Below are positions 25,215-37,920 of a DNA stretch of 64,000 nt, in pieces. Positions within the stretch are counted from its first letter, which is position 1. Each line of letters opens with the position of its first letter. The notes beneath the pieces were generated by a model. That model made no database searches. It was not told the origin of the DNA and was given only the letters and a program-made list of their open reading frames with translations. This stretch comes from Chamaelirium japonicum (taxonomy: Eukaryota; Streptophyta; Magnoliopsida; Liliales; Melanthiaceae). The stretch lies in NCBI GenBank assembly GCA_947650365.1, contig OX393553.1, positions 39,590,449-39,654,448 of the forward strand, read 5' to 3'. The translations under genes and the position numbers were made by a program.

Positions 25215-25565
25215 CTATGATCTGTAGACACGGACACAGGTATCGAGTTTTGAGACGGACACTAGAGTCGGACATGGCAACATCATAAAAGATGGATACG
25301 GAGACACGTGGGTAAATATATATACCAACAAAATTATGAAATTGATATAAATTGAAAATTACTATCCCTTCCGAATTTGACTCTTACACGGTCTACCATT
25401 TCCCTCTGTTCACCCAATTGAAGAAATGAGAGACTCACAACATTCAGTTTAATAACATGGAATGCTGGTATCATGCCGTGTTGACACAGGTGGACACGGG
25501 AATCCGTGTCGACACGGGTTGACACGGCTCCGAGGGCTCAATTAAAGGTGTCCCCCATATCATAG
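25215..25565 (-). mobile_element. hAT MITE, family 1, copy 1 (351 bp)
   Basis: Flanked by perfect 8-bp duplications ATAATAAC (25207-25214 and 25566-25573). Ends CTATGATCTGTAGACAC and, inverted, CTATGATATGGGGGACAC. The interior is homologous over its length, in opposite orientation, to 37066-37460 and 44182-44517, including GTGTCGACACGG palindromic motifs near one end. Non-coding. Confidence 0.93.
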
Positions 25566-26205
25566 ATAATAACAAGTCATATCCCATCAAGGGACGGTTG
25601 GCTATGAAGCAAAACTCTACAGTAAGGTTCCATAGGAGGATCGCGTAGAATTTGACGACAGCCAAAACAAACCCGATGCCAAACGTGGAGGGGTGCGGAA
25701 AAGGAACTGGTAAGACATTGGGACTAGATCATATATATCACATCATCTAAATCTTACCCCATCAAGATGGGTTAGACTATATGGGAGATTGATAAGAATT
25801 TTTTGACCAGCTGGCAATCTGACATCAATCCTCTAGTATTGGTGCGAAAACTCAATCAAGGTAACTTGGCAAGACAGGAGCATGCCAAGGAACTCAAAAG
25901 GCCGATGGACAAGTAAAGAGACCTATTTAGTGGCTGCAACTTAAGCTCATGCAACCATGGTGCAAACTAAGGTTCCCCTAGACTAGAAAAGAGTCTAAAC
26001 GAAAATTGTAGACGGAAAGAGTTGATATAAGGAATTTCATTGTCTTTGTCGCTCAAGTTACAATCTCAAGAGTTGAAATGAAATAACATTCCCATAAGTT
26101 ATAGGCTTAACATACTGAAGTAATTTAGAGGATGTTACTTTAGAATATGATGCATCAGATAGTGTGAATAAGAGAACCCCGGAAGAATTCCGACAAAATT
26201 AGTTC

Positions 26206-26278
<73 letters not shown>

Positions 26279-26412
26279 ATACGGGATATGAGCTGACAGC
26301 CGAAATGCTCATTTGAGCTGTCACCGACAGCCGTCCGATCCCAACGATCGGACCGTCCCTTAAAAAAAAAAAAAAAAAAAAACAGTTGTTAATACAGCTG
26401 TACCCCTGTCTC

Positions 26413-27360
26413 CAGTGTTTAAAAAGGCGTTTGAGGCTTACGCCTCGAGGCCCGCCTCGAAGTGAGGCGGTCCTGTGTTGCCTCGAGGCGTACGCCTCAA
26501 CAGCCACATATAAAAAACCTACACCCCTGCATCAAAAGTTGTATGCCTTTGTCCGAGGAGCGCCTCAAAGCGTTCGAGACGTAAGTCTCGTGCTCCAAGC
26601 ATGAAACATAGGGCAAGGAGGGTTTAAAACCAATGTTTGGTGTGGAAGGGGCACAAAGGGTTTGATATGTAAATCGCCCCCATGGGCCCTTTTTCACCCA
26701 TTGAAACCTCCTAAACCATTTTAGATCTTTTTAGGTTTTGAAACCCCTTTGCCTCCAAAAACCCAAATCAAGATTTAATGCTCATTTCTTTTCCGATTTT
26801 AATTCCAAAGTTGTATTCTTCTTCTTTGTGAATTGTCTACTAACTACAAGTGAGAGATCAAGATTTGTTTCAAGTTTAAAGGTATAGATCAAGATCTTGC
26901 TTCTTCTACTAGTTTTTTCTATGATTTTTTCTTTGTATTTTACCATTTCATGTATATTTGTATCATTTTTATTTTTTTTTGAATCTTGACAATGTTAGTC
27001 CTATATTCGTATTTTATTGTTTGTTATTACTTGTTAATTACTACTTTAATTATTATCTTGAATATTAAAGAATTAAGCGTGTTTGAGCAATTTGACTTTA
27101 TTTTGTTGTTAGATTGCTCGAGTGCTCAATCGTATTATATAAGATATTTTCTAATACATTGTGATTTATTATGTATATCTAATTCAATTATTATTACACA
27201 TTCAATAATAGTATTTATTCTGAAATTTTTCTTCTTTAATTTATTTTTTACCAAAACGCCTCAAAAAAATTTGAGGCTTACGCCTCGGTGCGCCTTGAGG
27301 CTTACGCCTCGCCTCTCTAGAGGAAAAACGCCTCGGTACGCCTTTCGCCTTTTTAAACAT

Positions 27361-27362
<2 letters not shown>
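26413..27362. mobile_element. hAT-like element with GAGGCTTACGCCTC subterminal palindromes (950 bp)
   Basis: Ends CAGTGTTTAAAAAGGCG and, inverted, TAATGTTTAAAAAGGCG. Flanks CCTGTCTC and CCTCTCTC give an 8-bp duplication with one mismatch. Both subterminal regions carry repeated GAGGCTTACGCCTC and GCCTCGAGGC palindromes. The AT-rich interior has no transposase. Confidence 0.72.

Positions 27363-27410
<48 letters not shown>
27363..27410. repeat. (CT)n microsatellite
   Basis: About 24 CT units between the nested hAT-like element and the GC-rich core of element A. Confidence 0.95.
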
Positions 27411-27413
<3 letters not shown>

Positions 27414-27986
27414 CGAGATCGAGCAGCAGCCCAACCACCCACCTCCCCAACCTCCACCCCCGGCGCCGGCAGCCCCCTTCTCCTCCCCCTCCGGCGTCGC
27501 GCTCAACCTCGACCATCCTCCACTCCGGCAGCCGGCAGCCCGACCACCCACCTCCCCGACCTCCACCCCCGGCGCCCGCTTCTCCTCCACTCCGGCCCGG
27601 CTCCCTCCCTCCGGCGATCGGATCCCCCTCCGGCGTGCGGCGCAGGGAGCAGCGGCACGGGGCGCAGGGTGCCGCGGCAACGTCGGGCGTTGGTGGCGTT
27701 GGCCGGGGCGCGAAGCGCAGGCGGCGTTGGCTGGGGTGCGGGCGCAGCGGCGGTGGTCGGCGACCGCAGGGTGCAGCGGCGGTGGTCGGGCGCGGGACCG
27801 GAGGCTGGTCGGGGAGGTCGGGGGCTGCCGCTCGCACCAGAGAGAGAGAGAAAGAGAGGAAAAAAAAAATACAGCTGTACAACAGCTGCTGGTTTTTTAA
27901 AACAAAATCGGACGGTCGAAAATTTGCAATCGGACGGCTGCTGCTGACAGCCCATTTCAGCAAATGGGCTGTCAGCTCATACCCTG

Positions 27987-28737
<751 letters not shown>

Positions 28738-28775
28738 ATACGGGGTATGAGCTGACAGCCCATTTGCTTCCAAAC
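28738..28775. mobile_element. Left end of a fourth inverted-repeat element (D), interrupted
   Basis: AATACGGGGTATGAGCTGAC then AGCCCATTTG repeats the terminus of element A immediately after TA/GA runs. A hAT-like element inserted 38 bp in (28776). A matching right end was not found downstream, so the rest is lost or very diverged. Confidence 0.65.
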
Positions 28776-29803
28776 CATGGTTTGAGAATTCGGTTTCGAT
28801 CTGACGCCTGGAGATCGGTTTCGGCCAAAATTTCGATGGTTTCGGTTTCGGAATTTTTTAAAAATATTTTAAAAATCCAAAATGAAAAAGAAAAAGAAAA
28901 ATTAGGCATACTTTATGGCCATATATGCACAACTTTTTTATGCAAATGGTCTATGTAAATGTCATATGCAAATGGCCTATGCAAAATGTAAATGTGTACA
29001 ACGTGTACATGTAGAGCTTCAACATATTCATGTAGATCTACATTCTACACCAAAGTTTATTCAAAATTTGAATTTTAATCTATTTTTTTTCAAAAACATG
29101 ACACCTTTTTTTTTGTAGATCTACACCATATGCATATTGATCTACAACATATAAATGTAGATCTACACAGTAATGACAGTATGCATGTAGATCTAAAAAT
29201 TATAAATGTAGACCCACAACATATGGATGCAGATCTACAACTTATAAATGTAGATCTACGATATATGGATCTAGATCTACAACTTATAAATGTAGATCTA
29301 TAGGGCTATAACTTATATACGTAGATCTACACTATATCCATGTAGATCCATCTTTTAAATTTTTAATTTTGAAAATGAAAAGAAAGTTAGAAAATATCTC
29401 TTAAATCTTTACTTAAATTATTCAAATCTATATTGTATTTCGTAAATCTATAAGTGAGAATCATAGAATCAAAGAACGAAAGAAAGAAAAACTTACCCAA
29501 ATTGCTCAACTTAGGCGAAAATCCGGTAAGAATCTGGAAAAAAAATCACTCCAATTCAGCCTCAAAATGGAGTGATTTGAATTGGAGAAGCACTTTCTCT
29601 CCAGAAAACCCCACTTAAAGTTTAGAGGGATACACAAATGACCCAAAATAGGCATAAGTATGCATTCCAAGTTCAATTTAAGTCGGTTTGGACTAATTTC
29701 GGTCCGGTTCGGCCGAAACTGGTTGAAATCGAACCAAAACTTGCCGAAACCAGTCATTTGGACGAACCCAGGGGGATCGGGATCCAGTTCTGGCCAAACA
29801 ATG
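28776..29803. mobile_element. hAT-like element with CGGTTTCGG-rich ends (1.03 kb)
   Basis: Perfect 8-bp target duplication TTCCAAAC (28768-28775 and 29804-29811). Ends CATGGTTTGAG and, inverted, CATTGTTTGGC. Subterminal sequence is rich in TTCGGTTTCGG motifs on the left and CCGAAACTGG on the right. The interior includes the TGTAGATCTACA minisatellite. No transposase. Confidence 0.85.
29025..29352. repeat. TGTAGATCTACA palindromic minisatellite
   Basis: About a dozen copies of ATGTAGATCTACA or variants alternate with ACTTATAA or ATATGGATC spacers at roughly 20-28-bp intervals. The core motif is a perfect palindrome. Confidence 0.9.
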
Positions 29804-29811
29804 TTCCAAAC

Positions 29812-30640
29812 AATCAAAGAAAATGCACCAGAAAAATATATGATTCATCCGATCACTTATCCGGCATACCACATTGGATTACAGGGAAAACAGTCTTTAG
29901 AACTATTTTAGAGATTATGATAATACAATTGCATTCCAAATTTAGATTAGAAGATAAGAGCATCTTTTGGGTAACTCAACCCTTATCAACCCTCTAGTGT
30001 GTAACCTGTGGCTGTGGGAGGTCTGATGTGTCATGAAATTATGTTCAATCCTATCATGGAGCCTTCATGATGCAAGACCGTGTTAAGGCGAGCACGACGA
30101 ACCGCATCTAGTGCAACATTCGTCGAACATGTTGATTTTCACCCAGAAAATATTCAGAAAGGGGGCATCGAGAGTCTCGTTGATTCCTCTGCATACCAAT
30201 AACAAACGAAAAACAAAAAGAGAACTTTCCCAAAAAAAATTTATCAAACTTCAATTTCTTTTATATTAGCAAGAACTCTTATTTGTAGATTAGAGAGATA
30301 AAACGAAGAAAAGTAATACTTGCAACAGACGAACAGATTCCTAGAGATAGATGAAAACGCGTTGCTTCAAGATGAAAGGACGGCTGTGATTCTTAGCCTT
30401 GCCATGCACATCAGTCCATCCTTAGTAACAACATATTAAAAGAGAGATTCCATCTGCGACACTGATTGTATTCAAGTTGATTGAAAAGGACGGCTGTGAT
30501 TGTTGATCATAACTCTTCCCAACTTGATAATGAATAACGTTTGCCACGTTTCTTCAGTCTTCATCACCAGTTGTATACTTGTATATTCATAGTATTAAAT
30601 AATTGAACCCATTCTAATATGTAACAACACCCCCACAATA
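29812..30640. other. Intergenic sequence; no gene recognised
   Basis: Contains a short direct duplication (AAAGGACGGCTGTGATT near 30385 and 30487). Nothing else is assignable. Confidence 0.35.
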
Positions 30641-30651
30641 TTCGAGAGGAC

Positions 30652-30861
30652 TCACAAGGATCGCCTGCGTGACCCTATAACTTCAACCACAACCAAATGA
30701 TCCATATCAAGACATACTACCCATGGGCTATCACAAACCCATGCTCCCTTTTGCTCTTCATCAGGCAGCCAAGACAAGACTGACACATGAGCCCCACTGT
30801 CACCATGTATTGCAGAAAAACAAGGAATAGAAATTTGTTGTAGTTGATTGCATGTTTGCAA
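30652..30861 (-). other. Exon-like open frame of unknown identity
   Basis: A 69-codon minus-strand frame includes ISIPCFSAIHGDSGAHVSVL then SWLPDEEQKGAWVCDSPWVV and CLDMDHLVVVEVIG. Its composition (Trp, Asp, Glu, mixed hydrophobics) is more protein-like than neighbouring frames and it is not low complexity. I cannot name the family and see no flanking exons. It could be a captured gene fragment, a relic exon, or chance. Confidence 0.3.
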
Positions 30862-30997
30862 CCACTATCTTGAATTTAAAAACCGTTGAAAGACCTTATT
30901 GTCCCTTTCAAAATTGACCACAACTTTCCATGCACAACAAGTAATAAAACTCATCACGTTCTTTGCATCATCAAGAACATAATCTCTATCGAAAAAA

Positions 30998-31150
30998 ACT
31001 TGGATGGGGAGGCCCTACAGCATGTCGTGGGGATACCTATCACCACGCGCCATATTGAGTGCCTCTGACCATGCCATCGTAATGGTCAATGTGGCACGCC
31101 GTGATAGGCGTCCTCACGTTGCTATGCGGTAAGGCCTCCCCATCGAAGTT
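30998..31150. mobile_element. Short inverted-repeat MITE (about 150 bp)
   Basis: The arms at about 30998-31054 and 31093-31150 are inverted copies (ACTTGGATGGGGAGGCCCTA / AACTTCGATGGGGAGGCCTT; then CCTATCAC and ACGCGCC). Possible flanking direct repeats CTCTATCGA and CTCTATCAA lie outside. The family is not assigned. Confidence 0.6.
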
Positions 31151-31159
31151 GCGCTCGTC

Positions 31160-32444
<1,285 letters not shown>

Positions 32445-33248
32445 GGCAATAACTCTGACAATTAATGATCAAGCCTTGACTCAATATCTTTTACTTCCTA
32501 TCTTTAGAGGTTTTTAAATTGACAAGCACTGCAACAAAACAAGTTTCCAATTGAAATTAAGGATTTCTCTTGAAACATCTTCATAAGGTTGAACGAGATT
32601 AGGTTCTTCATATCATGCTAGTCAATTCATAGCATTTTGGTCTTGTCGGCAGAACCATGGATTGGTTGGACTGGGCGGGTTCACTATGGATTAAGCCCTT
32701 AGTTAAAATACAAGGTTGTCCAACCCAACCCGTGCCACCAATACTCTCTTATATGGCACAACAAGAATTTGTTTACATGCAATTCTAAGAAATGCTCTTA
32801 TATATATGATAGCCACAACATGTCACTATAAGTGTTAATATGTTTCACCAAAATATTAAAGAAACAAAAGTCACCTACTTTCAATTGAACAATCTTCTAT
32901 TTTCATGCATAACTGATGTATACCCTCGAATCATGCTTTGAGTTGTGAACATGGGTTAGCATCATGATAGAAGCTCAAGGAATTAGAGAAGTTAATTAGG
33001 AGACCGCCATTTGAAATGAAGTTAAACAATCAACAAAATTCCAAAAATAAGGTGTGGTTATGTTTTAGTTAATTCCGAATAAGATGGTCATAGTCGCAAG
33101 AGCAACGTTGGTTGTGGTTTTAGGCAGTATTGTTCTAAAGGACAAAAGCATCTTCTATCACAAAGCATCAAGAGGTTCCCATATCTCTACAGAAAAAAGA
33201 TGGACATAGATATAGAGTAAATCACCATAATTTGACACATATTTAACG

Positions 33249-34396
33249 CTCTGCAGTCAAAGCGTCGCCTAGGCATTTTGGACCTCTGGGTGCCTAGGCA
33301 TCCCCCTAGGCAGGCAGTTTTCCCTAGGCGGCCTAGGACCGCCTGGCGCCAGGGCACTAGGACCGCCTAAACACCTGGGCAGTTTTTTACTTGATCCAAT
33401 TTGGGATTTTTCCAAAATTGGGTTGAATTAACTCATAATTGAGTTGCTTTAACTCAAAATTGAATTGCATTAACTCAAATTGAGTTGAATAAGCTCAAAA
33501 AATCTTATAATGAGTTCATAAGAATTTGGTTTTTTTTCAAAATTGAGTTGAATTAACTCAAATTCTAATGACAGGTTCCTAAGAATTTGGGGGGTTTTTA
33601 AAATCGAGTTGAATTAACTCAAAATTGAGCTGCATTAACTAAAATTGAGTTAAATAAACCCAAAATTGAGTTGAATTAGTTCAAATTCTTATGATGGGTT
33701 CATAAGAATTTAGGGGTTTTTCAACATTGAGTTGAATTAACTCAAATTCTTAATGAAAAGTTCATAAGAAATTGGTGGATTTTCAAAATTCAGTTGAATT
33801 AACTCAAAATTGAGTTGCATTAACGCGAATTGAGTTGAAGAAACTCAAAATTGAGTTTAATTAACTCAAATTCTTATGATTGGTCCATAAGAATTTGGAG
33901 GGTTTTCAAAATTGAGTTGAATTAACTCAAACTCTAATGATGGGTTCATAAGAATTTGGGGATGTTTCGAAATTGAGTTGTATTAACTCAAAAGTGAGTA
34001 GAATTAACTCAAATTGAGTAAAATTAACTCAATTTGAGTTGAATTAACTCAAAGTCTTATGATGGGTTCATAAGAATTTAGGGGTTTTTCAAAATTGAGT
34101 TGAATTAAATCTAAACTTAAAACCTAAACCATAATATATATTTTTCCTGATTTTTAGATTTTTTTCTTTAGTTTTTTTATTTTTTGATTCAGTTTATGGG
34201 TACGGTATTCCTATACTTTCTAGATAATTTGACTTTTAGGTGGTGAAATTATAATCAACATGCTACTAGATTACTAAAATCATGATATACATATTTATAC
34301 TATATATAAAATTATTTAAATATTAAATCATTACTCGTCGCCTAGGCGCCACTTCGCCTAGACAGCCCAAAACGCCTAGGCGCCTTGACTACATTG
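33249..34396. mobile_element. hAT-like element carrying a palindromic tandem array (1.15 kb)
   Basis: Perfect 8-bp flanking duplication ATTTAACG (33241-33248 and 34397-34404). Ends CTCTGCAGTCAAAGCG and, inverted, CAATGTAGTCAAGGCG. Both subterminal zones carry CGCCTAGGC motifs. Between about 33410 and 34110 the interior is a tandem array (next entry). No coding sequence. Confidence 0.88.
33410..34110. repeat. Tandem array of TTGAGTTGAATTAACTCAA units
   Basis: The near-palindrome TTGAGTTGAATTAACTCAA and variants occur more than 15 times. They are grouped into about six longer units (roughly 70-150 bp) punctuated by ATGATGGGTTCATAAGAATT and GGGGTTTTTCAAAATTGAG. Confidence 0.9.
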
Positions 34397-35075
34397 ATTT
34401 AACGAGATCAGTCAGAAGCTCATCAAATATCGGAGTTTTATGATTATTATTAAACAAAAACAATTTAATTGAGAAAAACCTTGCAATGATTTTTTAATGT
34501 AATAGTTGCTTCTTTCACTTTGGATTATGCTCGTGAACATATCACATTATCCCAATGTACGCTCTTTGAAATTGTTTCAACTTTCTAACTTACTTCTTGA
34601 ATTCTATTAAAACAAATTATACACATCTTTCACTAGCACCAGAACTTGTATGTAAAGAAAGTAACAAACAGAGCATATCAAGATCTATCCTAGAACTCAA
34701 AAAAATAAACATATAATTCAATAATGTGGTTGGTAAGGCGCAAAAGTTGCAAGATAATATGAAAGCAACATCTATGACGATGATTATTTGCCCTAAGATA
34801 GCTCATTCCACTGTTATTTTATCAAATGTAACAGTCAAATATGTGGTAACAGAACATTGAAGCCAAACTTGAGAAACAATAACATAGGAATTAGGATATA
34901 GAATCATGGCAACATGACAGTGCCAAAATGAATAATGAAATACTGACCAGATGTTGCACAACTTGCACCTTACAAAATTACAAGTTATCAGATTATTAAA
35001 TTGATGGTAATATAAGTTTAATTTTTCAGGAGAAGAATACTTGAAATTGTAATGATTTTGTAGAACAGTACTCAC

Positions 35076-35171
35076 CCACAGGTGGAACACTTCTTGTGGT
35101 GTTTGCAGAATATTGACAAACAAACTGAACAGACATACCCCATGTCTATTGTCTTTTTGTGGCAGAAACAT
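35076..35171 (-). CDS. TFB4: TFB4 exon 10 (zinc-binding module)
   Basis: Acceptor TTTCAG; completes Ser, then [20 protein letters not shown] and [11 protein letters not shown] plus two bases of Gly; donor GTGAGT. The paired cysteines (CxC, CxxC, C, CxxC) form the TFB4 zinc-binding region. If the donor were not used, the frame would end at once (TGT GGG TGA). Confidence 0.97.
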
Positions 35172-37304
35172 CTGAAACAACCACAATCCACAATCCTCAG
35201 ACATAATTATTGAAAGAATGTACACCTCTATAGGAAAAAATATTCTAGAAGAATGCATGGCAATCATACATGTAATGATGTAAGACAATGTGTTTAAGTA
35301 TTGAGTCATAGCACAGTAGTTTAAAAATAGATGTACATAGGAGCGACATTGGTTTCCATTGGTGTAGTAACAAATTTTACAAAGTCTTCAGTGATAACCG
35401 AAAATCTACAGCAATTAGTTTCTAATATATTGAGAAACCAGAATAAATAGAGAAACATAGACATCCGGTATGTTTATATCGTGAAATTTTAAACTTGGGC
35501 TATAGTAACCCTAATAGAAGATCATCTAGTTATATGCGAAGCAGTTAAACAAAAATTTATCTTGCACGCATATAGAAGCTTTGAGACCATTACAAGCACA
35601 AAGCTGTGAGAAGTAATATGCAGATAGGTATGCAAAACATCATAAAATATTGTTCTGCAAAGGTCACTACTACATAAAGCCTACTTCTTACTAAAGGTGT
35701 GATTCGTACATTGCCAAGACATCACTGAGGTTAAAAGGTGTATTGATCAATATGTTTAATCTATATTAGTATTATAATTGTAATTGTTGAATGAAATGAC
35801 AGGAATGATGTTTTAAACATATCAGGCTAGAAGGAATAAGTTGAGATGAAACAACCGGATGTGGTGGAACAATAGCAGGAGCTTTTTTTGTGAGAGGCTG
35901 GTAGCCCCTTGGGGTAAATAGCAAAAACTCTGAGTTATAACTTATAAGGTCCGAAGCCATATCATGCCACATTATCCACAATAGCTTCGGACAGTGTTGT
36001 CGTGTACGACTATATATGTGTCTATGCGGTTGCATATGTGGTCAGCACCCATAAGATCACATATGTGGGTGACACGTGACAGTACTGCGACCACACAGAA
36101 TATTAAGAGGCTGCATAGACTTCATGCAACCGCCCAGTCCTAATGGTTAGGGATTATTTTTCAATGGTCCAAACCCTCCTACCCATTTCTACCCAATATA
36201 TACCGCCTCTCAAGTGGTGATGTTGGATCAAGTATCAACATTCAGCTAGGAGTTGAGGAGTGGTGGGATTTTGGGATTGAGGGGATAGTAGAAGAGAAGA
36301 AGATGAAATGGTAAATTAGACGTAAAAGAGGTGCTCGTGAGGACAGATGAGAAGGTAAAAGTAGATGAGCAATACATAGAAGCAGTGTTGTCAAGTGCCA
36401 TGTGCGGATGCACAACTCAGTCTGAGCTGATCGCATACACGATTGTGTGATCGCACATCCCTGTTGTGCATTTTTTTATTGTGCGGTCGCACAATGTAGT
36501 TGGCGATGGCATAACTACATTGTGCGGATACATTTTGTCTTATGTTATAGCACAATACATAGGAGCGGTGCTGGCAAAGTGTGGCATGCAAACGCACAAC
36601 TTAGACTGAGTTGATCACATATGCAATTGTGCGATCACACATCCATGTTGTGCGTTTTTTATTATGGGGTCGCACAATGTAGTTGTGTGGTCGCATAACT
36701 ATATTAGACTGCATTCAGTTTTATGCAGTCGCACAAGCTCCTATATGATGTGCAGTCTTCAAACCTCTTATGTCGCATAGGAAATTGTGTGGCCAAATAA
36801 TACACTATGCGACTGCATAACTACATTATGAGGTCGTACAGTCTTTGCGGCCGCACAAGCTGCTATACGCATGTGTGGTCTTCGCACAACCCAAATACCA
36901 GTCTACTTTTGTTTATGCAACCGCACAATTACATATGCAGTCGCACTTAACAATGCACGGAAGAAAGAATGACTTTGATGCTGGTAGGTTCGCCAACGAT
37001 TCTGATGACGGTGATGGTAATGGTACATATACGGATACACCCCGAATGGCTTATAGACTTTTTAGCAATGATATAGGGGACACCTCTAATTGAGCCCTCA
37101 AAGCCGTGCCCACCCGTGTCGACACGGATTCCAGTGTCCACCCGTGTCGACACGGCATGATACTATCGCTCCATGTTATTAAACCGAATGTTGCGAGTTT
37201 CTTCCTTCTCCAATTGGGTGAACAGAGGAAAATGGTAGATTGTGTAGGAGTCGAATTCTGAAGGGCTAGAAATTTTTAATTTATATCAATTTCATAATTT
37301 TGTT

Positions 37305-37364
<60 letters not shown>

Positions 37365-37883
37365 CACGTGTCTCCGTATCCATCTTTTATGATGTTGCCG
37401 TGTCCGACTCCCGTGTCCGTGTCGACACTCGACACCCGTGTCTGTGTCTATAGATCATAGCTTTTTAGTTTCACTTTTTGCTAATCTTATTGTTGACACC
37501 AAAAAACAGTGTTCTAAAAAGCGGTCTAAGCGGCCGCCTAGGCGGCGCCTAGGCGCTAGGCGGCCCCCCACCGCCTCGCCTAGGCCCTAGGCGCTCCAGA
37601 AAAGCGGCCAAGCTCCCAGGCGGAGCTAGGCGGGGCAAGGCGGCCGCCTAGGCGGTCTAGGCGGGCTGAGGCTGGCCAGGCGAGCCAGGCGGGCTGAGGC
37701 TGACCAGGCGGGCCAGGCGGGTTGAGGCTGGCCAGGCTGACCAAGCGGGCTAGGCAGGCTGAGGCTGGCCAGGCGGACCATATTTGCTTTTGTTCTTGTT
37801 AATCACTCAATCTTGAATTATGGTTATATACTTGTTCTTTAAAATAATGGTTTGGGATAATCTTGAACTTATATTAATCTTTA

Positions 37884-37920
<37 letters not shown>

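Noticed and set aside
29025-29352. CRISPR-like array of repeats and spacers
   Set aside because: Spacers are short, AT-rich and repeat themselves, the unit is a 12-bp palindrome, the host is a plant nucleus, and the array lies in a transposon. It is a minisatellite.
34900-34975. Possible TFB4 tail exon reading WSVFH on the minus strand
   Set aside because: It resembles the expected GSVF start, but the base context upstream is TG, not the AG needed for an acceptor, and the following residues are unlike a tail.
34803-35309. 168-residue minus-strand reading frame
   Set aside because: It overlaps TFB4 exon 10 in the wrong frame. The exon frame gives the cysteine module [17 protein letters not shown] with proper splice sites.
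35992-36955. 8-bp target duplication for the GTCGCAC element
   Set aside because: The flanks (GCTTCGGA and CACGGAAG) do not match in direct orientation, so no duplication is claimed.
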